A stretch of DNA of 64,000 nucleotides from Ischnura elegans (Eukaryota; Arthropoda; Insecta; Odonata; Coenagrionidae). Below are positions 11,776 through 22,248 of the stretch, piece after piece. Numbering within the stretch: the first letter of the stretch is position 1; each line of letters opens with the position of its first letter. The stretch covers positions 23,443,812-23,507,811 of the forward strand of contig NC_060259.1 in NCBI RefSeq assembly GCF_921293095.1, given 5' to 3'. The notes below the pieces were generated by a model. That model was not told where the DNA came from and ran no database searches. It was given only the letters and a program-made list of their open reading frames with translations. The translations under genes were made by a program, and so were the position numbers.

Positions 11776-12291
11776 TTCACACGGATATTCTTCATTATAT
11801 TTGAGTTTGAGGATATCTTGACCTCTATTAAATGTTGATAGTATTTTATATGGAGGTTGATCTTTACCTATGAGGTACCGTGCAAACCGTCAACAGAATG
11901 TGGCACGGAGTAATTCCACTGTCAGCGTGTAGTACTCATCCTATCCTCATTCAGACACGCGCTCGTTTGCCAACCACATTTCAATATCATTTATGAATAC
12001 CTACAGGTGTAATCAAGTATGAATGCATTTTATTTTGAACGACAAAGGCGCATAATGAATGTCTTTTACAGCACGTGAATAAATAAGGTTGAAAACAGGC
12101 GTGACGGAGCAAATGTTGCAAAAAGAAAACGCATAGCATGCCTGATTTAATGGTTGGATGTATAACCATAAAATATTACCGCTGACGATAACCGGTTAGT
12201 GACGGAGCAAGCGCTTGAAGTCGCCGCTGGCTACTTCAAACCACTTTCGAAAATTCTGGGCACACAAGAAAACACAACTTCCTTCCATCAC

Positions 12292-13328
12292 AGTCAGAGT
12301 ATAACTGAGAGTATGATGCACATTTTAAAAAGGCTAGGAGAAGTTTCCCTGGAAATATCCAATGGAGACTGTCAAAGGCTCCCCTCCGTGGAGTCATAAA
12401 ACGACCGTTTTCGAAGTTGAATCCTGGGTGTTAGGGAGATTAAAGAGGGCATTAAAGGTCAGTCAGTGTCTCTCTGGGAAGATATTGTGGATAATTATCA
12501 GGAAAAGAACTCACTTTTTCGTGGCTTGTGCGTATGTAATAAAAGCATGCCCCCGATCGCATCCAAAGAAAACTAAATTTACTTCTTGGCGTGCACTTAC
12601 CTCGGCGGAAAACCCTCCGTTTTCTTCACCATAGACGAATTTGGGATCGAGCGCATTAAGGTCAGATTAATACCGGTAAACTTTGAGCTTTAAAATCCAT
12701 CCGCTTTCAATAACCTTACCGCGTCGCGTTTAATCCAGCTCCGGGCGCGCGGAGACGAACCCTACCGCTTGATCAAAAAATCAATTTAATTTCCGGTGTC
12801 GCAAAATTATTTCAAAGCTCATTGCGTATACAACTTGAGAAATCTTCAAATCTAAATTCTGATCTAAGTTCATTAGCGTAATTTTGGAAACCCCATCTGA
12901 AACTCTTAGTTAATATTTAATTTTGCTGAAAAACAGTATCTGCCATTTTGTAACTGCATTTTTAGAGTTTATCGAAGTTATTCTTTATGTTTACTGAAAT
13001 TTAAAGAAAACGCACGTTGCTAACAGGTCATATAGCTTTTTATTCCGTACAAATCCACCAATAATTTTGGAAGATGAAGAAGATACTTTGGACGTATCTA
13101 CTTAATTTGGAAGATTTTCAGAGAGATCTAAAGAGGGGCATTTTTACGGAAATACGCTCACCTGTGAGCCTCTGTATCTCAGTGAAGGATGAAATCCAAG
13201 TCATAGTAGGAACATTTTCGTAACGTGTAATCATATATGACTTTACTTGCGAAGACTCAAGTTTTCATCTCAAATACAGCAATTGTGTAATTTTGACTGG
13301 CTTCTTCCGATATTCGACCAGTGCGCGG
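12292..13328. repeat. repeat X, copy 2 (uninterrupted)
   Basis: This is the continuous counterpart of 4010-5121. The minus-strand ATG-led frame (MVKKTEGFPPR) ends at a GTAAGTGCAC donor-like site near 12600. In copy 1 the same position reads MVNTVEVFQPR with an identical donor, so both the frame and the donor are conserved despite nucleotide divergence. It lacks the GAGCGGC inverted ends that surround copy 1. Confidence 0.7.
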
Positions 13329-13552
13329 GCGCTGTCTCTTCCATGTTGGCATCAAAATGATGTGACGCTATTCTCTTGCAAATTCTTCATATGTCGACTT
13401 GTGTGAATGCTAAAACGATGAATGATACATCACTCTAAAGAAAATTTAATTGGAAATTCTGCTTTTTAGTAGTATGAGAAAGTCAAAAATGTAGACACAT
13501 CAGTGCAGTAAGTACCTGCGCGCATCATAAAATTATTCATTGTGTCAATGTC

Positions 13553-13596
13553 ATTTCCAATTTGACACAATTTGTCAATTGTGTCAAATTGGAAAT
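13553..13596. repeat. perfect 20-bp palindrome with 4-base loop
   Basis: The arms ATTTCCAATTTGACACAATT (13553-13572) and AATTGTGTCAAATTGGAAAT (13577-13596) are exact inverses separated by TGTC. No transposon ends or gene border are recognisable next to it. It could be the fused ends of a small element, or a cruciform or hairpin site. Confidence 0.9.
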
Positions 13597-13799
13597 CAAG
13601 ATAGAGAATAGCTCTGAGTCTATAGAATTTAAATATAACAATACGTCGCGAAAAGCAATCAAGTTTCATATAATGGCATCGGAGTACCATTAGATCGCAT
13701 AAGACGTAGTAAATTTACGAACATGTTTAAACAATCTGTAGCCGCTGTAGTTTTTAGTAGAAATTCGATGCAGCAAAGATAAGTATGAACTAGCTAACG

Positions 13800-14165
13800 A
13801 CCATGATACTATCCAAGTATGGTGCGATTCCTGGAAGTTAGTGTTAAATCTAAAAAAATGGTAGTAATTAATTTCTAGAAAATATAAGTCCTCAAAACGT
13901 AGCTTTTTCATTCAGAGTACCCAATAAGAAATTGTAGAGTCCGTATAATATGTGGATGTTAGACTCAATAATGATCTACCGTGGAATAAACATATTCGGA
14001 AAGTAAGATGTGAAGCTAATCGTGAATCGGGGTTTGTCAAAAGAATACTAGCAAATCATGACGGCAAAGTGAGAGAATCCAGCTATTTCTCCCTCTTTGG
14101 AAATATATTTGGAATTCGCTGCCAGTTTTTCGGATCATGTTGCATGCTGGTGATTGATCACCACT
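13800..14165 (+). mobile_element. LINE C (Jockey/CR1-type) C-terminal RT fragment
   Basis: The broken frame reads a WCDSWKLVLNLKK-type segment near 13830, then VDVRLNNDLPWNKHIRKVR and ANRESGFVKRILANHD between about 13950 and 14060. This matches the region after the catalytic motif in Jockey/CR1 elements (YLGVxxxNDLxWxxHI...GFVKR). It resembles the minus-strand LINE C at 17975-18960. It has several stops and is a fossil. Confidence 0.7.
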
Positions 14166-14463
14166 GACATACACCGTAGGGGTGGGAAGCAGTGTATTAT
14201 TTAGATGTAGATGTATTATTACCGTTTACCTCGAAAGCAAAAATTGAATTGACAGAGCGTTCCACATTCAGTTGAAAATGTGGTTTTATGGACATTCGTT
14301 TCCCATGTAGTCTATTCACCACAAGGCCGGGAGCGCGGTGTTGTCAATAGTAATATAAAAATTAATATTGCGCTATGAACTGTTCAACACTGTATTCCAA
14401 TGTAGAATAAGACGCTGCATTCATTGGCGTCAATATTTTTTACATAAAATTATATCAAAGGCT

Positions 14464-15174
14464 GGGATGGGATGAGGATTAATCACAAGAAAACTAAGGT
14501 AATGCGTTTTTGTAAAGCATCACGAGCGAGGAATGTGAGACTCAAGATAAAGGTGGGTGGTGAAAAACTTGAGCAGGTTGAGCAATTCAACTATTTAGGC
14601 AGTACGTTAGAGGAAAACGGATACAGTAGTAAGGACATCAGGAAGAGAATAGCATTAGCGAAGGAGGCGTTCATGAGCAGGAAGGAGCTTCTGAGAGGAT
14701 CGTTGTGTAAGAGTTTAAAGAAAAGATTAGTGAAGAGTTTGGTTTGGAGTGTAGCTCTCTACGGTGCGGAAACGTGGACTCTGAGGAAAGAAGACGAGAG
14801 AAGATTGGAGGCGTTCGAGATGTGGGTATGGAGAAGAATGGAGAGGGTGAAATGGACGAAGAGGAAAAGGAACGACGAAGTTCTGGATATGGTTGGCGAG
14901 GAGAGAAAGCTTTTAGATGAGATACGCAGAAGACAGAAGGTTTGGATGGAGTTAGTGCTTAGCGGTGAGGGGATGTTGAAAATGGTGTTGGAGGGTAGAA
15001 TGTTGGGGAAACGAGGGAGGGGAAGGAAAAGAATAGGATTTTTAGATAGATTGAAAGAGAGTAGGCCTTACAGTGAATTAAAGAAGGCAGTGCTGGAAGG
15101 AAAGGGAGGCTCCCAGATCACCTCTTTAGTACTCCATGGAAACCTACCTTAATCGGTAGAATACTATAATAATA
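14464..15174 (+). mobile_element. LINE A, 5'-truncated copy with 12-bp target-site duplication
   Basis: This carries an intact frame of 226 codons (14472-15152) covering only the C-terminal third of the LINE A protein: RINHKKTKVMRFCKASRARN, then YLGSTLEENGYSSKDIRKRI, WRRMERVKWTKRKRND and a basic tail (MLGKRGRGRKR). The 3' tail is TACTATAATAATAAT. It is flanked by the perfect 12-bp direct repeat ATATCAAAGGCT (14452-14463 and 15175-15186), which shows a single target-primed insertion truncated at its 5' end. The catalytic motifs are absent, so it cannot be active. Confidence 0.9.
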
Positions 15175-15186
15175 ATATCAAAGGCT

Positions 15187-15980
15187 ATAAAAAAAATTCC
15201 ATAAATTTACGTTACATGCGTGTATTTTTTTACTTAATTTTCTTCTCGCAATTGTCGTCAAACTGTTAATTATATTGAATTGAATCCTCTACACGAAGCT
15301 CTTCACACTAATATAACTTTGACGGTTTTCACCAATTTTACATTAATTGAGGAAAAAAGTAGTCATACCGATGTAACACCCTTTAGGATAAGAAAATTTG
15401 GATTTGTGTGAGGTAAAAAGTAGTCGGCCACTAAAAGACGTTTCTTACGTCGTAGGTGATATAATGTGTGTTAAATGTGAAGACAACTACGATGTTATTA
15501 TTTTTAGTGAAAAAATCATTTAATTATCTTAATTTTGAAGGGGGTTACAAGTTCTTAAAAAATATTTAGGCGCCACTGAGCGGAGCTTCTCGCCTTGCCT
15601 TGCCAACTCCTTGCGCTCGGAGGGAATCATCTCGGGCGGAAAAGGAGACTTTTGTCCATTCGTACCATAATGTATGCACTCCTTCGATAAAATCCTGAAC
15701 AGAGAAAACTCATCCGTTATAACAGCGATGTTTTTATTTCAATACATTGGTACATGAAAGCAAGCAAATTTTGAGGGCTAGGAAATTTTTTGGAAACTTT
15801 GAAGCGAGTTTCGCCTAGGGTCTTTCGGTCTATCCACGGAAACAGAGACAGGAAACATCTCATAATTCGTGCAAAGGACTACCCCCTCTAGTGCATGCCT
15901 TTTATAATAGGGCGCTCTGGGTTTTCCCCAAGTCCCATTCATTACATTAAACATCTGCAAGAGGAGCGACCCCAGGGAAT
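15187..15980. other. AT-rich stretch without features
   Basis: No gene or repeat is recognised. The stretch from about 15575 to 15640 is GC-richer and contains GGCGCCACTGAGCGG, but I cannot assign it. Confidence 0.35.
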
Positions 15981-15984
15981 AATT

Positions 15985-17285
15985 AGCAGAGGAGCTCACT
16001 TTTTCGCTGCATTTTTTTGCAGTGAACGAGTGTTGGATTATAAAAATAAGTTCACCGAGTTACCTCGAGATTTTAAAAGACATATACAACACAACCGATA
16101 TAGAGTATGATACCAGAAGGAGAATTGCGACCACCTGCGACGCCGAAATTAAGATCGATTTTTCGAACGTGCGGCACAGTTCGGAGCTTGCTGTAGTCAA
16201 CGGGGAATACCGTGCTCGACGGACGTTGAAAAGTCAATCTTTTAGCAGGTGAATTGTGGATAAGATATAATTTATCTAGTGCCACATTTATTCTACATTA
16301 TATAGCTTAATTTCTTCGCTTTCATTCGATATTTACCGTTGATATGATACAAATTGGAAGACTGTGTTTTTCGTCGAAATTTTGTGATCATGCATGATTA
16401 TAAAAAGGGATGACCGAGTTACCTCGGGATATTTACGTTGAATTACATCAAACGTTTTAAAGTGTTCGTCCAAAAAAATCAGCTACGACCGTTAGCATCA
16501 AGCAAAATAAAAATCGATATTTTGCCCCGCGCGTAGTGTGCAGCAGCTCCGGATGGTATGGCATGCTAAATGTATGCAGTATATAGAAGTTCTGTATTCA
16601 GTTCATAACTGTCCCTTTGTAGAAATGCCGCTTATTGCTTTATTGCCTCAGTCTATGAAGGGGTTTTTGGACAGTTGAGGATCGCTTCCCTTCGATATCC
16701 GCGCAAACGTTTTCACGAAGTAGCTCGTACGGGGCTTTCCACAAAGGCTTCTTTCCAATTGGTTGAAAAATATTCTCTTTCACAATTTTACCGAGAAAAT
16801 TAGTCAGTTTGCCTTCTTGAGTGCGAAAGGATCTCAGTGCATGTGATACGGAAGCGAATAACCAGGGCTTATTTTCCCTATGTCGTGAACTTTCAGCGTT
16901 GAGACCGAACTACCACTAGTGGAGAATATCTCGGAACGATAAAAAGGTATGTTTTCCAAGTAATAAATCTCAGGTACGACTAATGATGGGAACACTGCCC
17001 GATGTTTTTATTTACTGCTCTTATTTTTTTATTCCTAACTATTAAATTCAATTAAATGTTCCCTCTCTACTAAAACGGTCCAAATAGTCGATTTTTGTTT
17101 TTTTTTCTGTCTCACCGAATTCTTAAAAAAAAACTCCCCGGATCGATTTTTCGGGAAAATGTCATTATATTCATGTTTTATAGCCTAAACAAGATTAGTA
17201 GGAAAAATATCATCGAGCTAATTATAAAACTATGGAAGATGTGATTTTTGGCCAGCTTTTTTCGATTTCAGCCCACTGTGCGTCG
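15985..17285. repeat. repeat X, diverged copy 3 with internal duplication
   Basis: This shares GAGCTCACTTTTTCG (15990) and the right end TTTTTTCGATTTCAGCCCAC (near 17265) with the other copies. Inside, a module is repeated about 360 bp apart: ATTATAAAAATAAGTTCACC-GAGTTACCTCGAG near 16037 and ATTATAAAAAGGGATGACC-GAGTTACCTCGGG near 16396. Each is followed by an ATCGAT-containing block. On the minus strand each module carries a donor-like CTCGAG/GTAAC or CCCGAG/GTAAC at the position where copies 1 and 2 have CCGAG/GTAAG. It is strongly diverged. Confidence 0.45.
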
Positions 17286-17974
17286 TGTGAATGAATGAAG
17301 TAGTATATATAATAAAGTAATCTAAACTCTATGTTCATGTGTCTCCCAGGTACTTACTCGATATATTGCCTGACGTTTCAAGGTCGTTGCTGGTCACTAC
17401 CTCTTTGGGAATCAGATAAATTTCCGAGAAGGGACGGTATTCCTATTTGTTTATGGAGGAAGAGGGGCTGAAAGTGCTAAAGGTGATGTCATTTTTTCCC
17501 CCTTCAGAGCAGAACCCAATTTGTAGCTGATTTTGATGCCAATGACCCTATTTAATTTTTCACATTTTCCTCTCTCCAACGTCTCGCGGATCCGCCGTTG
17601 TTTGATGTTTTCACCTTTGCGTCGCTTTTGTTTTCTGGACGCCAACTGCGTTTACCCAGGTTGCGTGTTCTGTCCCTGCCGACTTTATGGGTTTTCCATG
17701 AGGAATAGAGTGGTTATGTTCTGCTAATGGAGTTTGAACAAAGCGAACGTTTTCGTCGATATATTTTTTGTCACAGAATAGGCACCATATCTTGCCTTGG
17801 GCGATACATCGGAATATCAGAAAATATCGCGACATTTAAATATACCTGGGATCTGATATATGGTTTTCACGTTATTACATCTACAAACTACCCCGCAAGC
17901 CGACTAAAAGGCGTGTGGCTGGAGATGTTAGGACACCAGTCGTTTAAACATAAAAAGGAAATGAGAAATTTCGA
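17286..17974. other. no supported feature
   Basis: Only short overlapping frames on both strands are present, with no family signal. Confidence 0.35.
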
Positions 17975-18960
17975 TTAGCATTTATTGAAGTCCTTCATGG
18001 TTTGGGAGAAAAACGAATTCCCAAGTCTATCCGTTCGGCTAAATATCTCTCTTAATTTATCGCTTCTGTGTGACCTGGAAATATGGTGGGGTTCTGATAT
18101 TATGTTCTCCGAGTAGCTCTCAAAAATATCTATTTTCAATTGTCCAAGTATTCTATGCCTAGCGCGCAGCCTCCTACTAGCAGTCTTCAGCGGCTACCAG
18201 CCTAATTCGCTTACGATCTGAATAACGCTGTCTATACGCCCGCAGCAATTTTTGACGAATCGTGCAGCTTCCCTTTCATTGTATAAAGTTCACGGATTAA
18301 GTCTTTCTGTACCGGATCCCATATGCATGCTGTATATTCAAGGTGCAGTCTGACGAGCGCGATATAGCACCTTTCTCTAACTTTCTCATCCGAAAATCCT
18401 CCCTAAATACATTTGACGAATCCTAATCTCTTTAGGGCTATGATGCGAACATTTAAATGTGTTCACCGCGAGAGGTTCGAGGTTATCGTAACTCCCAGGT
18501 ACTTCACTTCGTCTATTGCCTTTCTTTAACACCATCCACAGCTTAAACATGGTTATAGTGGGACGAACTCTGCAAAACATGTACCGTCGTGCATTTGCTC
18601 AGATTAAGTTCGAGTCCCCACTCTTGGCTCCACAAATGAACGTTGTTTAAGTCCGATGATAGAATTTCGTAGTCAGAGTGATCACTAATTTCGTGATAGA
18701 TGACAGCGTCGTCAGCAAATAAACGTATTTTACTGCTAATGCGGGAGCAGAGATCATTGATGCATATAATGAACAAAAGGGGGCCGATTACGCTTCCTTC
18801 TGGAACGCCTGATGTAACTTTTGCTACATCAGAGTCAACTTCGTCGAGAACTACTTGTCGTTTACGATCTCTGAGAAGTCGCGTATCCAGTTTACCACTG
18901 TTATTAATAAGTTTGAGTCCCCACTCTTGACTTCACAGATGACGTTGGTTACCCAATCAC
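17975..18960 (-). mobile_element. LINE C: Jockey/CR1-type retrotransposon, 3' half
   Basis: On the minus strand the RT motif B region (PEGSVIGPLLFIICINDL, near 18790-18740) is followed by FADDAVIYHE (catalytic motif, near 18700) and LWSQEWGLELNLSKC. Across a frameshift come VKYLGVTITSN, then HLEYTACIWDPVQKDLIREL and a C-terminal region ending with a stop near 17977. The order and spacing fit Jockey/CR1 elements. The upstream RT and endonuclease are missing and the frame is interrupted at least three times. Confidence 0.85.
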
Positions 18961-19970
18961 CTGATATTGCTTAATTTCAATGTCAATTATCATAAGGAAT
19001 TCAATTAAAAGTTATCATATTCCGAAATTGAATTTTCAATATTGCCCAAGCCTGAGGAGAGGAAGAATGCCCTACACTCCACTTGGGATGATGCTGTGTC
19101 CTTCACAGTAGGTACTCAGACAATTTCAATTTTTTTAAATGTGGCTTCAGCATAGTTTAATTGAAAAAATATCGAATGCTTTCCCGGCGTATGCTGGTAG
19201 TGAAGGATGCTCGGGTTCTCCATTCTCCATAGGGTAGTCTCCTGCATGGTTTTCGGCAGCCATGACTCATACCCTGAAACGTCGGCAGCAATGGAGGAGA
19301 TTACCCGGTGAAAAACCCGAGCAGCTTTCACTACTAGGCTTCAACCCAAGGTTCTTAAAGTAAAGGTTGCCTCATTCGCGACTCGGGCTCCCATTGGCTT
19401 GACGTCACGGTAGACCCAACTTCCAGCGCCATTTCAAATTCTAGCCTTTCCGCGGGCCTAACTGCTTACCGCAGCGAGTTCTTGAATTTACCCTCTATCG
19501 AACACTATTAGCCGAATTTAAAATTGAAGGCCGATTTATGAAAATAATGATGATAAGATTTAAAAAAAGATAAATTCGTGTATTCAGACGCCATAATTTC
19601 CTGATGAAGTGATGAAATGGGAAGGTGTGCGAGTTGATTCCGTGTCCACACTTCCTTCCTGTAACTCTCAAAACACTGTTTTCCTTGCTACTTCCGCAAT
19701 ATAATTTAAACTTAGATTAATATGGCTGGGAGGATAATACGCAAAAACCAAATTAGTTGCTTTAAAAAATTACAGTTCTGCAACTTTTTAAATAGAAATT
19801 ATGCTCGTTTTCATTCTTCGCCGGGCTTTGAAAATACAGACTGTCCCAAGGGTCGTGTGTCATTTTTGACCTGTAAATTTAGTAACTTTGCATGGAGCAA
19901 TGTTCATTAAAATTAGCATATGTACTTATGGGAAAAAGTCCTAAGTTTTGTTGAGTGTAAAAAAGTTTTT
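18961..19970. other. no supported gene; isolated CCAAT-CRE pair
   Basis: No coding sequence is recognised. A full CRE palindrome (TGACGTCA, 19400-19407) lies three bases after an inverted CCAAT box (ATTGG, 19393-19397). This resembles a promoter arrangement, but no transcript model supports it. Confidence 0.3.
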
Positions 19971-20630
19971 ACAATTTTGACCTTTTGACCTCACAATGTG
20001 GGTCCAAACCAAAAATTTCAATTTGCCTTATGGGGTTTCAATGTTTAAAAAATCGAGATAGAAAAAAGTCTGAATTTCATTGACCAAGATGACTATTCTT
20101 AGGTTTTCGGACACGAGAAACCCGAAAAAAATACTTTTATTCACAAAAATTCAACTGTTGACCCAGTAAGGTCACCGTCAAGGTCACAAAGGTGGCAAAA
20201 AGAATAGTATACCAACAAAGGTGTCGATCCATGGGTTTTATAGGGTGCCCAAGTCATTGGTAAAGTCCAAAAACCCTTATTATTCACTAATTGACCTCCG
20301 AGGGTCACAATGGGGGTCAAAGGTCATAGAGTTAAACGTCGGGCCATCATGACAACCAACGTGTCAAACCATGGGTTTTGAAGGGTGCCAAAGTCGGTTA
20401 GGCAGTTCATAGATCCGTAGTGTTGATTTTTAGACCTCCGAGGGTCACAATGGGGGTCAAAGGTCATAGGGTTAAACCTCGGGCAATCATGACAACCAAC
20501 GTGTCAAGCGATAGGTTTTGGAGGGTGCCAAAGTCGGTTAGGCAGTTCATAGATCCGTATTGTTGATTTTTTGACCTCCGAAATTCATAATGGGGTCAAA
20601 GGTCTTAGAGTTAAACCATAGAGTAAGAAA
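19971..20630. repeat. left arm of inverted 140-bp tandem array bearing DR1 sites
   Basis: Units begin GACCTCCGAGGGTCACAATG at 20293, 20433 and 20573, exactly 140 bases apart; an older diverged unit precedes them. Each unit carries GGGTCAAAGGTCA, two AGGTCA-type half sites spaced by one base (DR1), at 20314-20326 and 20454-20466, and a one-mismatch version at 20593-20605. Other half-site arrangements occur earlier: TGACCTTTTGACCTC near 19978 and TCAAGGTCAC near 20178. DR1 is the binding form for HNF4, COUP-TF/Seven-up and RXR/USP receptors; binding here is not shown. Confidence 0.8.
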
Positions 20631-20644
20631 GTATGCAACGCGCT

Positions 20645-20775
20645 TACCATCCCTTCCTTCCGAATTTTTTCCATTTCCTCGCAGTCTTTTCCAACAGGCC
20701 CCCCGTGCTCTCTTACTTTAACGCCGCAGTTGATTATTTATTTCTCTAAATATTCTTTTGATTTGTCGCCCAAAG
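20645..20775 (-). mobile_element. LINE A fragment
   Basis: This matches the minus-strand LINE A copy around 3275-3390, in blocks such as CTTTTCCA, GCCCTCTTA-type and TTGATTATTTATTT. It lies in the loop between the two inverted arrays, so it may have been inserted there or carried along. Confidence 0.5.
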
Positions 20776-21309
20776 TGTAAGACAAAACTCCGTTTAAAAA
20801 GATATTGGCTATGTCCAAAACCTTAAGGTAAAAAATAAAAGCAATGAATGAATCCAGCTTTTATTTTGATTGTATCAAGCAATCTGATAAAAATTTGACG
20901 ATTTTAGAGAAATATCATAAAACGACAACATTAATAGGATTATAAACTGAAATGTGAACATGGAGTTTTCATTGTGCTAGTCAACCATCCAATTGTAGAT
21001 ATGGTTTCGATTGCCATGCTCTTCTTCTTTTGAAGCTCCTGCAACATTACACTTTCTAGGTCTTCCAGTTTAGAATTTTTAAATTCGTTATAAAGCACAC
21101 CTGGAATTTTCTAGTACACGCTGCGCGGACAATAGTGCGCGGACACAGAGTCGGGAAAAAGGATGTCTAGGGAAATAAATAATCAACAACGGCTCGAAAC
21201 TAAGAGGGCGGGGGAGGCTTGTCGGAAAAGACAGTCGATATGTGTACTACCACCACTCACTTGGTCACCCTTCTAAACCTTTGGCTGGGGACATTAGTTT
21301 TCCTATTAC

Positions 21310-21560
21310 TCCAAAACATACCTCTATGACCTTTGACCCCCATTATGACCCTCGGTGGTAAAAAATACACAATATGGATCTACGAACAGCAAAACTGACT
21401 TGGGCACACTTTAAAACCCATGGTTCCACACTTATGCTGTCATATTGGCCCGAGGTTTAACTCTATGACCTTTGACCCCCATTGTGACCCTCAACAGCAA
21501 AATTCTATGAGCGGATCTATGAACTGCCTAACCGACTTTGGCACCCTCCAAAACCTATCG
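21310..21560. repeat. right arm of the inverted 140-bp array (DR1 sites inverted)
   Basis: These are two units in the opposite orientation to the left arm, with TGACCTTTGACCC at 21327-21339 and 21466-21478, 139 bases apart. The shared flanking blocks are GGATCTATGAACTGCCTAAC and GACTTTGGCACCCTCCAAAA, which are inverse matches to the left arm. The two arms with a ~680-bp loop form a foldback arrangement. Confidence 0.75.
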
Positions 21561-22035
21561 TGGGAGGTGGCATAATAATTGTAAATTTAATAACTATTTC
21601 GAGGGGCTGCAAAGATATTCTCGAATTGCTCGAAATTTCATTCGGGTGAGTTCCTTGAATGATGAGAGATAGGAAATATTGTGATCTCATAGGTGAGCCA
21701 AGATAACGTAGCGGCTCGTTTTGGCTGGAATATGTTCATCGAATAAACAGAGATTGTGTCATCAATTGGGACTTTCAACTTTAGCGCTCAAATCATGAAA
21801 AATAGTTTAATAATTGTAATTTAAATAAAATATAGACGCAATCGAGGAGAATCACGACGTTTTTATTCATTAAATATCCAAAATGTTATTTCCGAATTAC
21901 CCACTTAAGACAGTTGATGTTTGTGAATTTATGTTCTCTCAAAGTACATATTAATTATTTGAGCTATTCCATGGATTGCTATGCTTCTAAAGTTTTTATA
22001 TATGATATTAAAATTCCGAGGTGAAATGTTTTGCA

Positions 22036-22245
22036 ACGAGCTTCTAGATTTGGCCACTAGGAGTCGACAAGACTGAGTTCTGATTGGAGATTGGCCTCGA
22101 GAAAATAGAACCCGTTCTAAAATCTAGATTGGCCAAGAAATTGTGCCCAATATTGTGAAACGGAGATTGGGCTAGAAATTGGTGTGTGTCAGTGGGTCCA
22201 CAATCCAATATCCAATGGATTGGCCAATAAATTGGCAAGTGTCAT
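22036..22245. repeat. ATTGGC/GCCAAT-rich segment
   Basis: At least seven ATTGG motifs on the plus strand occur in about 200 bases (for example GATTGGAGATTGGCC, AGATTGGCCAAG and GGATTGGCCAATAAATTGGC). It directly abuts the GC-rich end of the next element. It may be part of a MITE subterminal region; the motif clustering is visible but its meaning is unknown. Confidence 0.4.
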
Positions 22246-22248
22246 ACG

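Noticed and set aside
19393-19407. CCAAT-CRE pair as a real promoter
   Set aside because: Single occurrence with no downstream exon or initiator that I can support; noted only as a motif.
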